From Kibdelosporangium persicum (lineage in GTDB: Bacteria > Actinomycetota > Actinomycetes > Mycobacteriales > Pseudonocardiaceae), in the NCBI RefSeq assembly GCF_013280595.1, contig NZ_JAAATY010000002.1, positions 372,001-436,000 of the forward strand: a stretch of DNA of 64,000 bases, given 5' to 3'. Made by a program: the position numbers and the translations under genes. The first letter of the stretch is position 1; each line of letters opens with the position of its first letter. The notes beneath the pieces were generated by a model. The model did not search any database, was not told the DNA's origin, and was given only the letters and a program-made list of their open reading frames with translations. Of the stretch, positions 1-8,241 are shown in pieces.

Positions 1-1380
1 CAACAGCAGGGCTATCAGGATGTAGTTCGCCAGCAGTGAGGAACCGCCGTACGAGAGGAAGGGCGCGGTGATACCGGTCATCGGGATCAGCGCGGTCACG
101 CCGCCGACCACGACGAACAACTGCATGATGATGGCGAACGACAGGCCGCCGCCCAGCAGTTTGCCGAAGCTGTCGCGCACGGCGACCGCACTGCGCAGGC
201 CCCGCATCGCCAGGATCATGTACACCATCAGCAGTGCGGTCAGGCCGATGAAGCCGAGCTCCTCACCGATCGCCGCGGTGATGAAGTCGGTGCTGGCCTC
301 CGGCACGATGTCCGGCCGTCCCGCGCCGAGTCCCGTGCCCGCCATCCCGCCGGTGCCCAGGCCGAACAGGCCCTGGGCGATCTGGAAGCTGCCGCCGAGC
401 TTCTCGAACAGGTCCTTGTCCATCGGGGTCAGCCAGTTCGCCACCCGCTGCTGCACGTGCGTGAACAGCGAGAACGCCACCAGACAGCCACCGATGAACA
501 GCGACAGGCCGATGACCACCCATGCGGCGCGTTCGGTCGCCACGTAGAGCATCGCGAGCACGATGCCGAAGATCAGCAGCGACGTGCCGAGGTCCTTCTC
601 GAAGACCAGGACGCCGAGCGCGACACCCCACGCGACCAGGATCGGCCCGAGGTCCCGTGCCCTGGGCAGTTCCATGCCGAGGAACCGGCGGCCTGCGACC
701 ATGAACAGGTCGCGTTTGGACACCAGGAACGACGCGAAGAACACCATCAGCAGGATCTTGGCGAACTCACCCGGCTGGATGTTGAAGAACCCGAGCTTCA
801 GCCACACCTTGGCGCCGTTGGCCTCCGAGATGCTGGCGGGCAGCATCGCGGGCAGGGCCAGCGCGAACAGGCCGACCAGGCCGGCGGTGTAGCCGTACTT
901 CGCCAGCACCCGGTGGTTGCGCACGACGAACAGCACGACCAGGAAGAACACCAGCGCGATGGCCGTCCACAGCACCTGTTTCGGTGCGGATGGGGCGTAC
1001 TCCCGTGCCCTGGCAAGCGCTTGCTCAGCCTTGGCCAGGTCGATCCGGTAGATCATCACCAGGCCGAACCCGTGCAGCAGCGCCACACACGGCAGGATCA
1101 GCGGGTCCGCGTACGGCGCCCACTTGCGCACCGCCAGGTGCGCGATGGTGAACACGGCGAAGAACGCCAGGCCGTACCAGAGGATCTGGATCGTCAGCTC
1201 TTGCTTCTGGTTGATCGAGACCAGCGTTAACGCGCTGGTGACCAGCGCGGCGGCGAAGGCGAGCATCCACAGCTCCGTGCCGCGCCTGGTCGGCGCGACC
1301 GGCTGCATACCGGGACTGCTGTTGTTGCCCTGCCCGGTCGCCGTCGCCGGACCCGCCCCGACGGGGACCGGTTGCGCCAT
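1..1380 (-). CDS. rodA: FtsW/RodA/SpoVE-family SEDS protein (partial, 3' end outside window)
   Basis: The reading frame is open from the ATG at 1380 to the left window edge (460 codons), so the C-terminus is missing. After a Pro/Gly-rich cytoplasmic N-terminus of about 35 residues there are many hydrophobic helices, with the SEDS signatures KDLGTSLLIFG and the glycine-rich loop GGMAGTGLGAGRPDIVPEA followed by TDFITAAIGEELGF. SEDS proteins are peptidoglycan glycosyltransferases that work with a class B PBP in elongation or division. The ATG overlaps the pstP stop by one base (TGATG), which indicates translational coupling. The position after fhaB-pstP matches rodA of the mycobacterial pknAB locus. 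An ftsW name cannot be excluded from sequence alone. Confidence 0.93.
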   Translation of the reverse strand, partial: MAQPVPVGAGPATATGQGNNSSPGMQPVAPTRRGTELWMLAFAAALVTSALTLVSINQKQELTIQILWYGLAFFAVFTIAHLAVRKWAPYADPLILPCVALLHGFGLVMIYRIDLAKAEQALARAREYAPSAPKQVLWTAIALVFFLVVLFVVRNHRVLAKYGYTAGLVGLFALALPAMLPASISEANGAKVWLKLGFFNIQPGEFAKILLMVFFASFLVSKRDLFMVAGRRFLGMELPRARDLGPILVAWGVALGVLVFEKDLGTSLLIFGIVLAMLYVATERAAWVVIGLSLFIGGCLVAFSLFTHVQQRVANWLTPMDKDLFEKLGGSFQIAQGLFGLGTGGMAGTGLGAGRPDIVPEASTDFITAAIGEELGFIGLTALLMVYMILAMRGLRSAVAVRDSFGKLLGGGLSFAIIMQLFVVVGGVTALIPMTGITAPFLSYGGSSLLANYILIALLL

Positions 1381-2786
1381 CAGCCGCCGCCACCCTCGTT
1401 GTGCTCGGGCCGGCAGTCCACACCCGGACGCGGCGACGACGACGGCATGGTGCTCGCCATCTCAGGGTTCGCCGGGTCCGTCGGCGGCGTGGACGTCGCC
1501 GACTGGTTCTGCTGTTGCTGCTGTGCGATCACGTCCGGGCACGGGTCGAGCACGTTCTCGGTCCGCAACCGGTTGATGAACTCACGTGCCTCGTTCAGGC
1601 TGCCATAAGTGTTGCTGCCGCCGAGCACAGTCGCCTTACCGGTTTCGTCGAGTTGGTCCACGTAACGCTTGTTGCACTTGGCCAGCGCCGGATCGCACGA
1701 CCCCTGCACCTCACGCTGCAAAGGAATACCCAGCACGCTGCCCGGAACACCCTGGAAGATCGCGATCTCGCCCTTGAACTGAGCGGTTCCTTCGCCCACG
1801 TAGTAATTTCGCAGCACGAAGTACCGGATGGTGAACACCCCGCCGACGACCAGGACCAGCACCGCCAGCACCAGCGCGGCGATCTTCAACCGCTTGCGGC
1901 CCTTGGCTTTCGGGTCTTCCGGCTCGGGCTGGTCCAGCTTGCGCGGTTCGGGACGCGGCTGCGCGGCGGCGGTCATCGCCGCGGCACGCGACGCGGAGGA
2001 GTCCGGCGGAGGCGGGTCCTCCCGGCCGTCTCCCGCGGCACCACCGACGATCGGGTCGTCGTCGCCGTAGTCGACGTCCACGACATCGGCGACGATCACG
2101 GTGATGTTGTCCGGGCCACCGCCCTTCAACGCCAACTCGATCATGCGGTCCGCGCACGCCTGCGGATCAGGGATCTGGATCGCCTCGGCCAGCGTCTCGT
2201 AGCTGACCACCGAGGAGAGCCCGTCGGAGCACAACAGGTACCGGTCGCCCGCACGGGCCTCCCGGACCGTCAGGCTCGGCTCGACGTCATGCCCGGTCAA
2301 CGCACGCAACAACAACGACCGCTGCGGATGGCTGGACGCCTCCTCCGCGGTGATCCGGCCTTCGTCGATCAACGACTGGACGAACGTGTCGTCATGGGTG
2401 ATCTGCGAGAACTGGTCCCCCCGGCGCATGTACGCGCGCGAGTCGCCGACGTGCACCAGCCCGATCCGGTTGCCGGCGAACAGCATCGCCGTCAACGTCG
2501 TGCCCATGCCGTCCAGCTCGGGATCGCTCGTCACCAGCTCGGAGATCGCGTTGTTGCCCGCGACGGTCGCGTCGCGCAACGGACCGAGCAGATCCTCACC
2601 AGGTGTGTCGTCGTCCAACGGCGCCAACGCGCCCACGACGACCTTGCTCGCCACCTCACCGGCGGCGTGTCCCCCCAGCCCGTCCGCAAGCGCGAGCAGG
2701 CGCGGTCCTGCGTACACGGAGTCCTGGTTGTTCGAACGCACCAGGCCCCGGTCGCTGCGGGCCGCGTAACGGAGGACAAGGGTCAT
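1380..2786 (-). CDS. pstP: PP2C-family Ser/Thr protein phosphatase PstP
   Basis: This 468-residue protein has an N-terminal PP2C domain (about 1-235) with the metal-binding Asp motifs SNNQDSVY (D22) and ADGLGGHAAGE (D35), GMGTTLTA, GDSRAY and GGPDNITVIV. A Pro-rich linker follows, then one transmembrane segment at about residues 300-325 and an extracytoplasmic domain of about 140 residues. PstP reverses phosphorylation by the PknA/PknB kinases and acts on FHA proteins and cell-wall enzymes. The gene lies between fhaB (4-bp ATGA overlap at its start) and rodA (1-bp overlap at its end), inside a tight operon. Confidence 0.96.
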   Translation of the reverse strand: MTLVLRYAARSDRGLVRSNNQDSVYAGPRLLALADGLGGHAAGEVASKVVVGALAPLDDDTPGEDLLGPLRDATVAGNNAISELVTSDPELDGMGTTLTAMLFAGNRIGLVHVGDSRAYMRRGDQFSQITHDDTFVQSLIDEGRITAEEASSHPQRSLLLRALTGHDVEPSLTVREARAGDRYLLCSDGLSSVVSYETLAEAIQIPDPQACADRMIELALKGGGPDNITVIVADVVDVDYGDDDPIVGGAAGDGREDPPPPDSSASRAAAMTAAAQPRPEPRKLDQPEPEDPKAKGRKRLKIAALVLAVLVLVVGGVFTIRYFVLRNYYVGEGTAQFKGEIAIFQGVPGSVLGIPLQREVQGSCDPALAKCNKRYVDQLDETGKATVLGGSNTYGSLNEAREFINRLRTENVLDPCPDVIAQQQQQNQSATSTPPTDPANPEMASTMPSSSPRPGVDCRPEHNEGGGG

Positions 2787-3241
2787 GAGCGCAGCTCGAT
2801 CACCGTCTTGCCGATGCGGATGGGAACCCCCAGCGGCACCCGCATGGGAGCCGTGACCTTCGCACGATCCAGATACGTGCCGTTCGTCGAGCCCAGGTCC
2901 TCCACGTACCAGTCAGTCCCGCGCAGGGAGATGCGCGCATGCCGGGTGGACGCGTAGTCGTCGTCCAGCACGAGCGTGGAATCATCGGCCCGGCCGATCA
3001 TGATCGGCCGACCGTCCAACGAGATCCGCGTGCCCGCGAGCGCGCCATGCGTCACCACGAGCTGCCGCGGCGCCTTGCCGCGCGCCTTGCCGGACTTGTC
3101 CCGGCGGAACCCCGGTATGCCGACCTTCAGCCCGGACGCCGCGTACAGATCCGAGCGGACAATCCGCAGCGCGGCAACCACGAACAACCAGAGCAGGACG
3201 AGAAACCCTGCTCTGGTCAGCTGCATCACCAGCTCTGGCAC
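2783..3241 (-). CDS. fhaB: FHA-domain membrane protein FhaB (FipA)
   Basis: The protein has about 152 residues: an N-terminal membrane anchor (residues ~6-24, starting LVMQLTRAGF) and a C-terminal FHA domain (about 65-150) with the phosphothreonine-binding elements GRADDSTLVL, STRHARIS and [15 protein letters not shown] domains read phosphorylated threonines made by PknA/PknB, and FhaB links this signal to division. I chose the GTG at 3241 because VPELVMQLTRAG aligns with the mycobacterial FhaB N-terminus as I remember it, and AGGGAG at 3254-3259 lies 12 nt upstream. An in-frame GTG at 3277 would add 12 residues. The end overlaps pstP by 4 bp. Confidence 0.93.
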   Translation of the reverse strand: MPELVMQLTRAGFLVLLWLFVVAALRIVRSDLYAASGLKVGIPGFRRDKSGKARGKAPRQLVVTHGALAGTRISLDGRPIMIGRADDSTLVLDDDYASTRHARISLRGTDWYVEDLGSTNGTYLDRAKVTAPMRVPLGVPIRIGKTVIELRS

Positions 3242-3278
3242 CTGTTGTGACCGCTCCCTAAAAATCGCAGCCGACACC

Positions 3279-3305
3279 GCTTGAATACAGAGACTGTATT
3301 CAAGC
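3279..3305. repeat. Perfect 12-bp inverted repeat between fhaA and fhaB
   Basis: GCTTGAATACAG at 3279-3290 and its exact complement at 3294-3305 are separated by only AGA. The palindrome is notably A/T-rich for this locus and lies in the short gap downstream of the fhaA stop and upstream of fhaB. It could be an operator, an RNA stem that separates fhaA from fhaB expression, or a processing site. There is no U-tract, so it is not a textbook terminator. Confidence 0.75.
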
Positions 3306-3323
3306 CCTGCGAACGACTGAACG

Positions 3324-4535
3324 TCAGCCCTGGGTGCGGAACACTAGGGACGAGTGACCGATGCGGATGACGTCGCCGTCAGCCAGTTGCCACGTCTGCA
3401 CCGGAGTGCCGTTCACCGTGGTGCCGTTCGTCGAACCGAGGTCTGCGAGTGTGGCACTCTGGCCGTCCCACGTGATCTCGAGATGACGCCGGGAGACACC
3501 CGTGTCCGGCAGCCGGAAGTCCGCGTCCTGACCACGGCCGACCACGTTTCCGCCCTGCTTCAGGGAGTACGTGCGGTTCGACCCGTCGTCCAGCTGCAGG
3601 CTCGCTGCCAGCTGACGCGGCCCCGTCTGCACGGCAGGTGGCGCATAACCCTGCTGGCCGTACGGGTCGGCCTGCTGGCCGTACGGGTCCGGCTGACCGT
3701 AGCCACCGGGCTGCTGGCCGTACCCACCTTGCTGCGGGTAGCCGCCGGGCTGCTGGCCGTAACCCTGGTCGTAACCGGGCTGGCCGTAGCCGCCCTGGCC
3801 GTAACCCTGGTCATAGCCGCCACCTTGCTGCGGGGGCTGGCCGTAACCCTGGTCGTAACCGGGCTGGCCGTAGCCACCACCGCCGGGCTGCTGGCCATAT
3901 CCCTGGTCGTAACCGCCCGGCTGCTGACCGTAACCCTGGTCATAGCCTTGCTGGCCGTAACCCTGCTGGCCGTACCCCTGGTCGTATCCGCCTTGCTGCT
4001 GCGGAGGCTGACCGTAGTTCTGATCGTTGCCGTATTGGCCCTGGCCGTATCCGTACTGGCCTTGCTGGCCGTACGGGTCACCCTCAGGCGGTTGGCCGTA
4101 GCCGGGAGGCTGGCTCATGGATCGGTCTCCTGCGTTGCGAGGTGATGCCGGCCGTCGGCTTACGTCAGGGTCGACGGACGAGCGTGTTCGGAACTGTCCG
4201 GTGTGCAGCGCGTCGGAGCGCTCCAGGGAGACTACGACGTCACCGTAGGTGTCCCACCCGTGCTCGGCGAGATTCTCGGAAATGACGTCCGTGAGCAGCG
4301 TGACGATGCGTTCCTCATCCACTGCGAGCCGGTCGTGGTCCGCCGGTCCCAACTGCACGACGTAGTGGTTGGGAGCCAGCAGCCTGCCGCCGGCCAACTC
4401 ACGGATGTTGTCCTCGCTCTCTCGCTGAAGCGCCTGCGCGACCTCCTGTGGCACGACGTTGCCACCGAACACACGCGCGAAGGTATTACCCACGATGCCT
4501 TCGAGCCGGCGCTCGAAGCGCTGCACGAGGCCCAC
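3324..4535 (-). CDS. fhaA: FhaA: DUF3662 + Gln/Gly/Tyr-rich linker + FHA domain
   Basis: The protein has 403 residues. The N-terminal domain (about 1-120, starting [20 protein letters not shown]) is the FhaA-type DUF3662 domain. A low-complexity linker (about 140-305) is built of repeated [13 protein letters not shown] and DPYGQQ units. The C-terminal FHA domain (about 320-403) keeps [18 protein letters not shown] and [12 protein letters not shown]. FhaA is a substrate and partner of PknB and binds the pseudokinase domain of MviN in mycobacteria. The gene is the first of the fhaA-fhaB-pstP-rodA operon. The short-period linker repeats may vary in length between strains. Confidence 0.95.
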   Translation of the reverse strand: MGLVQRFERRLEGIVGNTFARVFGGNVVPQEVAQALQRESEDNIRELAGGRLLAPNHYVVQLGPADHDRLAVDEERIVTLLTDVISENLAEHGWDTYGDVVVSLERSDALHTGQFRTRSSVDPDVSRRPASPRNAGDRSMSQPPGYGQPPEGDPYGQQGQYGYGQGQYGNDQNYGQPPQQQGGYDQGYGQQGYGQQGYDQGYGQQPGGYDQGYGQQPGGGGYGQPGYDQGYGQPPQQGGGYDQGYGQGGYGQPGYDQGYGQQPGGYPQQGGYGQQPGGYGQPDPYGQQADPYGQQGYAPPAVQTGPRQLAASLQLDDGSNRTYSLKQGGNVVGRGQDADFRLPDTGVSRRHLEITWDGQSATLADLGSTNGTTVNGTPVQTWQLADGDVIRIGHSSLVFRTQG

Positions 4536-4661
4536 GGATCATCCCTCCACACGTACGCTCCTCCCCCGATCGTATCCGGGCGCGGGCCGGGAGACACCGG
4601 GATGTTCCAACCCCCCGCAAACTGCCCCCAAACGCCGTGCTACGCTTCCGCGGTCACTTCA

Positions 4662-4744
4662 GGGCGAGTGGCGGAATGGCAGACGCGCACGGTTCAGGTC
4701 CGTGTGTCCGAAAGGACGTGAGGGTTCAACTCCCTCCTCGCCCA
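4662..4744 (+). tRNA. tRNA-Leu (anticodon CAG)
   Basis: The sequence folds as a class II tRNA. The 7-bp acceptor stem is GGGCGAG (4662-4668) with CTCGCCC (4737-4743) and discriminator A at 4744. The anticodon stem CACGG/CCGTG encloses loop TTCAGGT with CAG at 4695-4697. There is a long variable arm (GTCCGAAAGGAC) and a T-arm AGGGTTCAACTCCCT. CCA is not encoded. Its place beside fhaA matches the tRNA-Leu next to fhaA in mycobacteria. Confidence 0.97.
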
Positions 4745-4755
4745 CGAGACGCTTA

Positions 4756-4812
4756 GGCGCTCCCTGCTCGGTTGCTTCGCAACCTTCGCCGGGAGCGCCT
4801 CGTCATTATTTT
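4756..4812 (+). terminator. Terminator of tRNA-Leu
   Basis: GGCGCTCCC (4756-4764) pairs perfectly with GGGAGCGCC (4791-4799). Inside it lies a second perfect hairpin, GGTTGC-TTC-GCAACC (4770-4784). A T-rich run (TCGTCATTATTTT) follows. This is a convincing rho-independent terminator directly after the tRNA; its descending arm overlaps the first unit of the tandem repeat. Confidence 0.8.
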
Positions 4813-5137
4813 GGGGGGCCGAGCCCCCCACACCCCCACGGTGCGAGCTTCGCACCTTCCAGCGCTGGGCGCCTTGGTCTCGGACCAGCGTGTTTGCGGC
4901 TTCGCCGGGAGTGCCTCGTCGTTATTTCGGGGGCCGAGCCCCCCACACCCCCACGGTGCGAGCTTCGCACCTTCCAGCGCTGGGCGCCTTGGCCTTGGAC
5001 CAGCGTGTTTGCGGCTTCGCCGGGAGTGCCTCGTCGTTATTTCGGGGGCCGAGCCCCCCCATGCCCCCACGGTGCGAGCTTCGCACCTTCCAGCGCTGGG
5101 CGCTTTGGTCTTCACCAGCATGTTTGCGGCTTCGCCG
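4784..5137. repeat. Three tandem ~115-bp hairpin-rich repeats
   Basis: Units start at 4784 (116 bp), 4900 (115 bp) and 5015 (115 bp), each beginning CTTCGCCGGGAG and ending GTTTGCGG. A partial fourth unit begins at 5130 (CTTCGCCG). Each unit holds a G-rich hairpin (GGGGGCCGAGCCCCC type) and a perfect hairpin GGTGCGA-GCT-TCGCACC. The copies differ by a few substitutions and 1-bp indels. Frames are open across the repeat but code only for low-complexity peptides, so I treat it as non-coding. Confidence 0.9.
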
Positions 5138-5542
5138 CAAAATAGACGGGTTGGGACCTGTGCCGTTCTTTCGGTGGCTTTGCTGTCTTGGTCACATTCG
5201 TCCGGGCGTCTTGGGCGTTGGCTGTGTGGGGTTCCGCTCTCAATTCGGCACTGTGGGGCGGGGAATTACAGGCTTGTCATTCGGGTAATTGTGGCGGTGG
5301 TCACTTTCGGCCGGTGTGGTTCTTGTGGGGGACCGTCCGGCTTCTTCTCACCCGGACGGCCGCATCGCCCGGCTGAAGTCGTTCGACGGCTCACCGACCG
5401 GTCACCGACCGCTCAGCGCCGCCGGTCGCAGGGGAGCGGAACTCCGATCCCTGGGGCTGGCGTAGCTGGTACCAAATTCCATGTACCAGTTCGGCCCGTG
5501 ACCACCCAGGGGACACGGTCGAGTCGAAGGAGGCGGGGCTTC
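5138..5542. other. Intergenic stretch upstream of the hypothetical gene at 5543
   Basis: No convincing gene is seen. The first half is unusually T/G-rich. Two inverted repeats stand out: CCGTCCGG/CCGGACGG at 5333-5340 and 5352-5359, and CTGGTAC/GTACCAG at 5466-5472 and 5483-5489. The second is a possible operator 54 bp upstream of the next start codon. Confidence 0.5.
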
Positions 5543-6151
5543 GTGACCGGCATTCCAGGGCGCATGGCAGCAGTGACTCAGGACGCTGCTTCACTGCCGA
5601 TTCCGTCCGCCGTCGAGCTGCCCGCTCCGGACGACGAGCTCGCCTCGGCGGCCGTCGCCCAGCTCGGCTGGCCGGGTGTGGCTCTTCCCCCGATGACGCT
5701 GCTCGGTCGCCGGGTCTCGCTCGTCGCCGAACTGCTTCCCGACGCGCACGCCGAGCGGATCTGCCTCGGCCAGGCGCCGGTCACCGACCGGGCCACCGTC
5801 GCCACGTGGGTGTGGCCCGAGTTCGCCGGCCAGGTTCCTGCCGCGGCCGTGCGGATCGTCGGCGTCCTCGCCGTCGTGCGGCACTGGCGGACCGGTCTCG
5901 CCGCGCTGGCGCCGTTCGCGCGCTACGGCGACACCGCGATGGTCGTGCCTTCGTCCGTCGTGTTGACGCACGACTACCTCGCCAACTGCCTGCCGCGGGC
6001 GCGCAACTACGGCATCGCCGTCGTCAGCGCCGACCCGGACAACGGTGTCGAGCTGGACCTGCCCGGCCGCAACGACAAGGTCACCGCCGGGATCGACGCG
6101 GTGTCCCGGTGGGTCAACGAGGTGGCCTACGAGCGAGTTCTGTCCGCCTGA
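5543..6151 (+). CDS. Conserved-looking hypothetical protein (202 aa)
   Basis: The GTG at 5543 is preceded by a strong ribosome-binding site, GAAGGAGG (5526-5533). An ATG at 5564 is a weaker alternative without such a site. The protein is soluble-looking, with Ala/Val-rich segments and no signal peptide. It contains conserved-looking phrases such as WVWPEFAGQVPAAAVR and VVLTHDYLANCLPRARNYG. I do not recognise a family. The frame runs open far upstream through the repeats, but the ribosome-binding site fixes the start here. It lies 24 bp upstream of a co-directional SDR gene. Confidence 0.7.
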   Translation: MTGIPGRMAAVTQDAASLPIPSAVELPAPDDELASAAVAQLGWPGVALPPMTLLGRRVSLVAELLPDAHAERICLGQAPVTDRATVATWVWPEFAGQVPAAAVRIVGVLAVVRHWRTGLAALAPFARYGDTAMVVPSSVVLTHDYLANCLPRARNYGIAVVSADPDNGVELDLPGRNDKVTAGIDAVSRWVNEVAYERVLSA

Positions 6152-6175
6152 CCCAACCGCTCTACGCTGGTCCGC

Positions 6176-6847
6176 ATGCGAGTAGTCATCGCCGGTGGAC
6201 ACGGCAAGATCGCCCTGTACCTCGAACGTTTCCTCGCGACACGTGGTGATGAACCGGTCGGCTTGATCCGCGATCCGGCGCAGGCCGAAGACCTGCGCGA
6301 CGTCGGCGCCGAACCGGTCGTGCTCGACCTGGAGAAGACCGGCCCCGAAGCCGTGGCCAAGGTGCTGACCGGCGCGGATGCCGCGGTGTTCGCGGCGGGA
6401 GCCGGGCCGGGCAGCGGGATCCAGCGGAAGGACACCGTCGACCGGGCCGCCGCGGTCCTGTTCGCCCAGGCCGCCGAGATCGCCGGAGTGCGACGGTTCC
6501 TGCAGGTCAGCTCGTACGGACTCGACCGGGCCGAAGACCCGTCACTCGACGAGGTGTTCCGCGCCTACCTCAAGGCCAAGGCCGCCGCGGAGGAGGACCT
6601 GCGGTCCCGTGACCTCGACTGGACCATCCTGCGACCGGTGCAACTGACCGACGAGGTGGCGACCGGCCTGGTCAACCTCGACTTCCACGTGCCGCCGGGC
6701 AAGATCCCGCGCGAGGAGGTCGCCGCGGTGCTGGTCGCGTTGCTCGACGACAACGACACCATCGGGCTAACCCTGGAACTCGCCAAGGGACCGACACCGA
6801 TCGAGATCGCCGTCGATCAGGTCACATCGAGCACACGCTCCAAGTAG
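6176..6847 (+). CDS. Atypical SDR, NAD(P)-binding epimerase-like protein
   Basis: This 223-residue protein begins MRVVIAGGHGKIALYLERFL, a Rossmann motif in which the third glycine is Ala, as in the atypical SDR (YwnB/SDR_a5) group. LQVSSYGLDRA and the active-site-like YLKAK (Tyr-x3-Lys) follow, then DWTILRPVQLTD. Members bind NAD(P) and act as reductases or redox sensors; the substrate cannot be told. The last 31 bp overlap the 3' end of the convergent oxidase gene. Confidence 0.8.
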   Translation: MRVVIAGGHGKIALYLERFLATRGDEPVGLIRDPAQAEDLRDVGAEPVVLDLEKTGPEAVAKVLTGADAAVFAAGAGPGSGIQRKDTVDRAAAVLFAQAAEIAGVRRFLQVSSYGLDRAEDPSLDEVFRAYLKAKAAAEEDLRSRDLDWTILRPVQLTDEVATGLVNLDFHVPPGKIPREEVAAVLVALLDDNDTIGLTLELAKGPTPIEIAVDQVTSSTRSK

Positions 6848-8154
6848 GCGTTGCGGAACACCCGCTCGGGATCGACCTCGGCCCGCACCCGGCGGAAATC
6901 CTCGAACCTCGGGTAGAGCGCGCCCAGCGCGGCGGCGTCCAAGCTGTGCATCTTGCCCCAGTGCGGACGCCCACCGACCTGCGCCACGATCTTCTCGAAG
7001 GTGTCGAAGTACTCCCGATAGGGCATGCCCGGGTACTGGTGGATCGCGAAGTACGCGGAATCCCGCTGGTAGGCGGTGGACAGCCAGATGTCGTCGGCCG
7101 CCGCCACCCGCACCTCGACCGGCAGCATCACCGGGTTCGCCAGCTTCGGCACCATCGCGCGCAGCTCGTTCAGCACGTCGACCAGGGACTCCCTGGGCAC
7201 GGCGTATTCCGACTCGACGAACCGCACGTTTCGCTCGGTCACGAAAACGCGGTGCGACAGGTCACTGTAGGAACGCGGCGACAGCGCTGTCGACGAGAGC
7301 CGGTTCAACGGCTCCACCAACTTCGGCACCGCCCGGCCGGTCCGGCAGACCGCGTCGAACACGACGTTTTCCATGAAGGTGTATTCGAAGAACCGCCTGG
7401 CGCGGCTGAGCGGTCGTACTGCCGCGTCGAGCGGTAGACGGTCGTTCCGTTTCACTAAAGCCTTACGGCCATAGGGGAACCAGTAGAACTCCATGTGGTC
7501 GTGCCCGGTGATCAGTTCGTCGAGCCGCTCGATCACTTCCTCCAGCGGAACCGGCCGTTCGTCGGCCTGCAGGCAGAATGAGCGTTCGCAGCGCAAGGTC
7601 ACCGTGCTGATCACGCCGAGAGCGCCGAGCCCGACCCGCGCGGCGGAGAAAAGATCCGGCCGTTCTTCAGCCGAGCAGGTGACGACGGACCCGTCGGCCA
7701 GCACGAGCTGGAGCGCGACGACCTGGGTCGCGATTCCGCCGAGCTTGGCGCCGGTGCCGTGCGTCCCGGTCGAGATCGCCCCGGAGATCGTCTGCGCGTC
7801 GATGTCGCCGAGATTGATCATGGCGAGGCCGAGCCGGTCCAGTGCGGCGTTGAGCTGCTTGATCGTCGTTCCCGCGCGGACGGTCACCAGGCCGGACTCG
7901 ACGTCGGCCGACTCGACCCCGGTCCACCGGGACAGCTCGACGGCCGCGCCCGCGTGCGCCGAGGCGATCGCGGTGAAGGAGTGGCCCGTGCCGAGCGCCT
8001 TGACCGGCAGCTTCTTGGCCCGGGCTGTGGTGACGGCCTCGCAGATCTGTTCGACGCTGGCCGGCCGGGACACTGTCGCCGGGGCCGCGATCTCGTTGCG
8101 CGCCCAGTTCGTCCACCGGATCTGACCGTCAGCGCTGGTGTTCAGAGCAGTCAT
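6817..8154 (-). CDS. FAD-linked sugar-1,4-lactone oxidase/dehydrogenase (ALO/GulDH family)
   Basis: From the ATG at 8154 the protein has 445 residues. It has an N-terminal FAD_binding_4 (VAO-type) domain with GTGHSFTAIA and SGAISTGTHGTG, and the C-terminal D-arabinono-lactone-oxidase domain ending in HQYPGMPYREYF, GGRPHWGKMH and DPERVFRNAYLERVL. The family oxidises L-gulono- or D-arabinono-1,4-lactone; M. tuberculosis GulDH is similar in length and motifs. An upstream in-frame GTG (8190) would add residues unlike the family. It is divergent from the PLP enzyme at 8242, and the 50-bp gap between them holds a palindrome. Confidence 0.88.
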   Translation of the reverse strand: MTALNTSADGQIRWTNWARNEIAAPATVSRPASVEQICEAVTTARAKKLPVKALGTGHSFTAIASAHAGAAVELSRWTGVESADVESGLVTVRAGTTIKQLNAALDRLGLAMINLGDIDAQTISGAISTGTHGTGAKLGGIATQVVALQLVLADGSVVTCSAEERPDLFSAARVGLGALGVISTVTLRCERSFCLQADERPVPLEEVIERLDELITGHDHMEFYWFPYGRKALVKRNDRLPLDAAVRPLSRARRFFEYTFMENVVFDAVCRTGRAVPKLVEPLNRLSSTALSPRSYSDLSHRVFVTERNVRFVESEYAVPRESLVDVLNELRAMVPKLANPVMLPVEVRVAAADDIWLSTAYQRDSAYFAIHQYPGMPYREYFDTFEKIVAQVGGRPHWGKMHSLDAAALGALYPRFEDFRRVRAEVDPERVFRNAYLERVLDVT

Positions 8155-8195
8155 CGACGCAAGGCCTTCCGCGGCAGGTGTTCGCCACACCGTAA

Positions 8196-8210
8196 GTGAA
8201 TCCTATTCAC
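8196..8210. promoter_or_regulatory. Palindrome GTGAATCCTATTCAC in divergent promoter
   Basis: GTGAAT and ATTCAC form a perfect 6-bp inverted repeat with a 3-bp spacer. It lies midway between the divergent starts of the lactone oxidase (8154) and the PLP enzyme (8242), which is the expected place for an operator controlling both. No regulator gene is adjacent except the TetR at 9650-10270, and a link to it is unproven. Confidence 0.5.
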
Positions 8211-8241
8211 ATTTCAACCGGAATCGACGTACTGTGGACAC

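Noticed and set aside
1401-2957. Long open frame on the plus strand opposite pstP and fhaB
   Set aside because: It has a low-complexity Arg/His-rich product and no ribosome-binding site, and it is an antisense shadow of two certain genes in high-GC DNA.
3241-3277. GTG 3277 as the fhaB start
   Set aside because: The extra residues (SAAIFRERSQQ) are unlike FhaB proteins, and GTG 3241 aligns with the known N-terminus.
4784-5137. CRISPR array
   Set aside because: The repeats are contiguous 115-bp units with no unique spacers, and no cas genes are near. The Cas4-like protein at 20261 is a different family and far away.
4662-5137. Integrative-element attachment site at tRNA-Leu
   Set aside because: There is no integrase and no duplicated tRNA 3' end, and the flanking genes are core genes.
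4772-5542. Upstream extension of the 5543 gene through the tandem repeats
   Set aside because: The GAAGGAGG site fixes the start at GTG 5543; the extension would only translate non-coding repeats.
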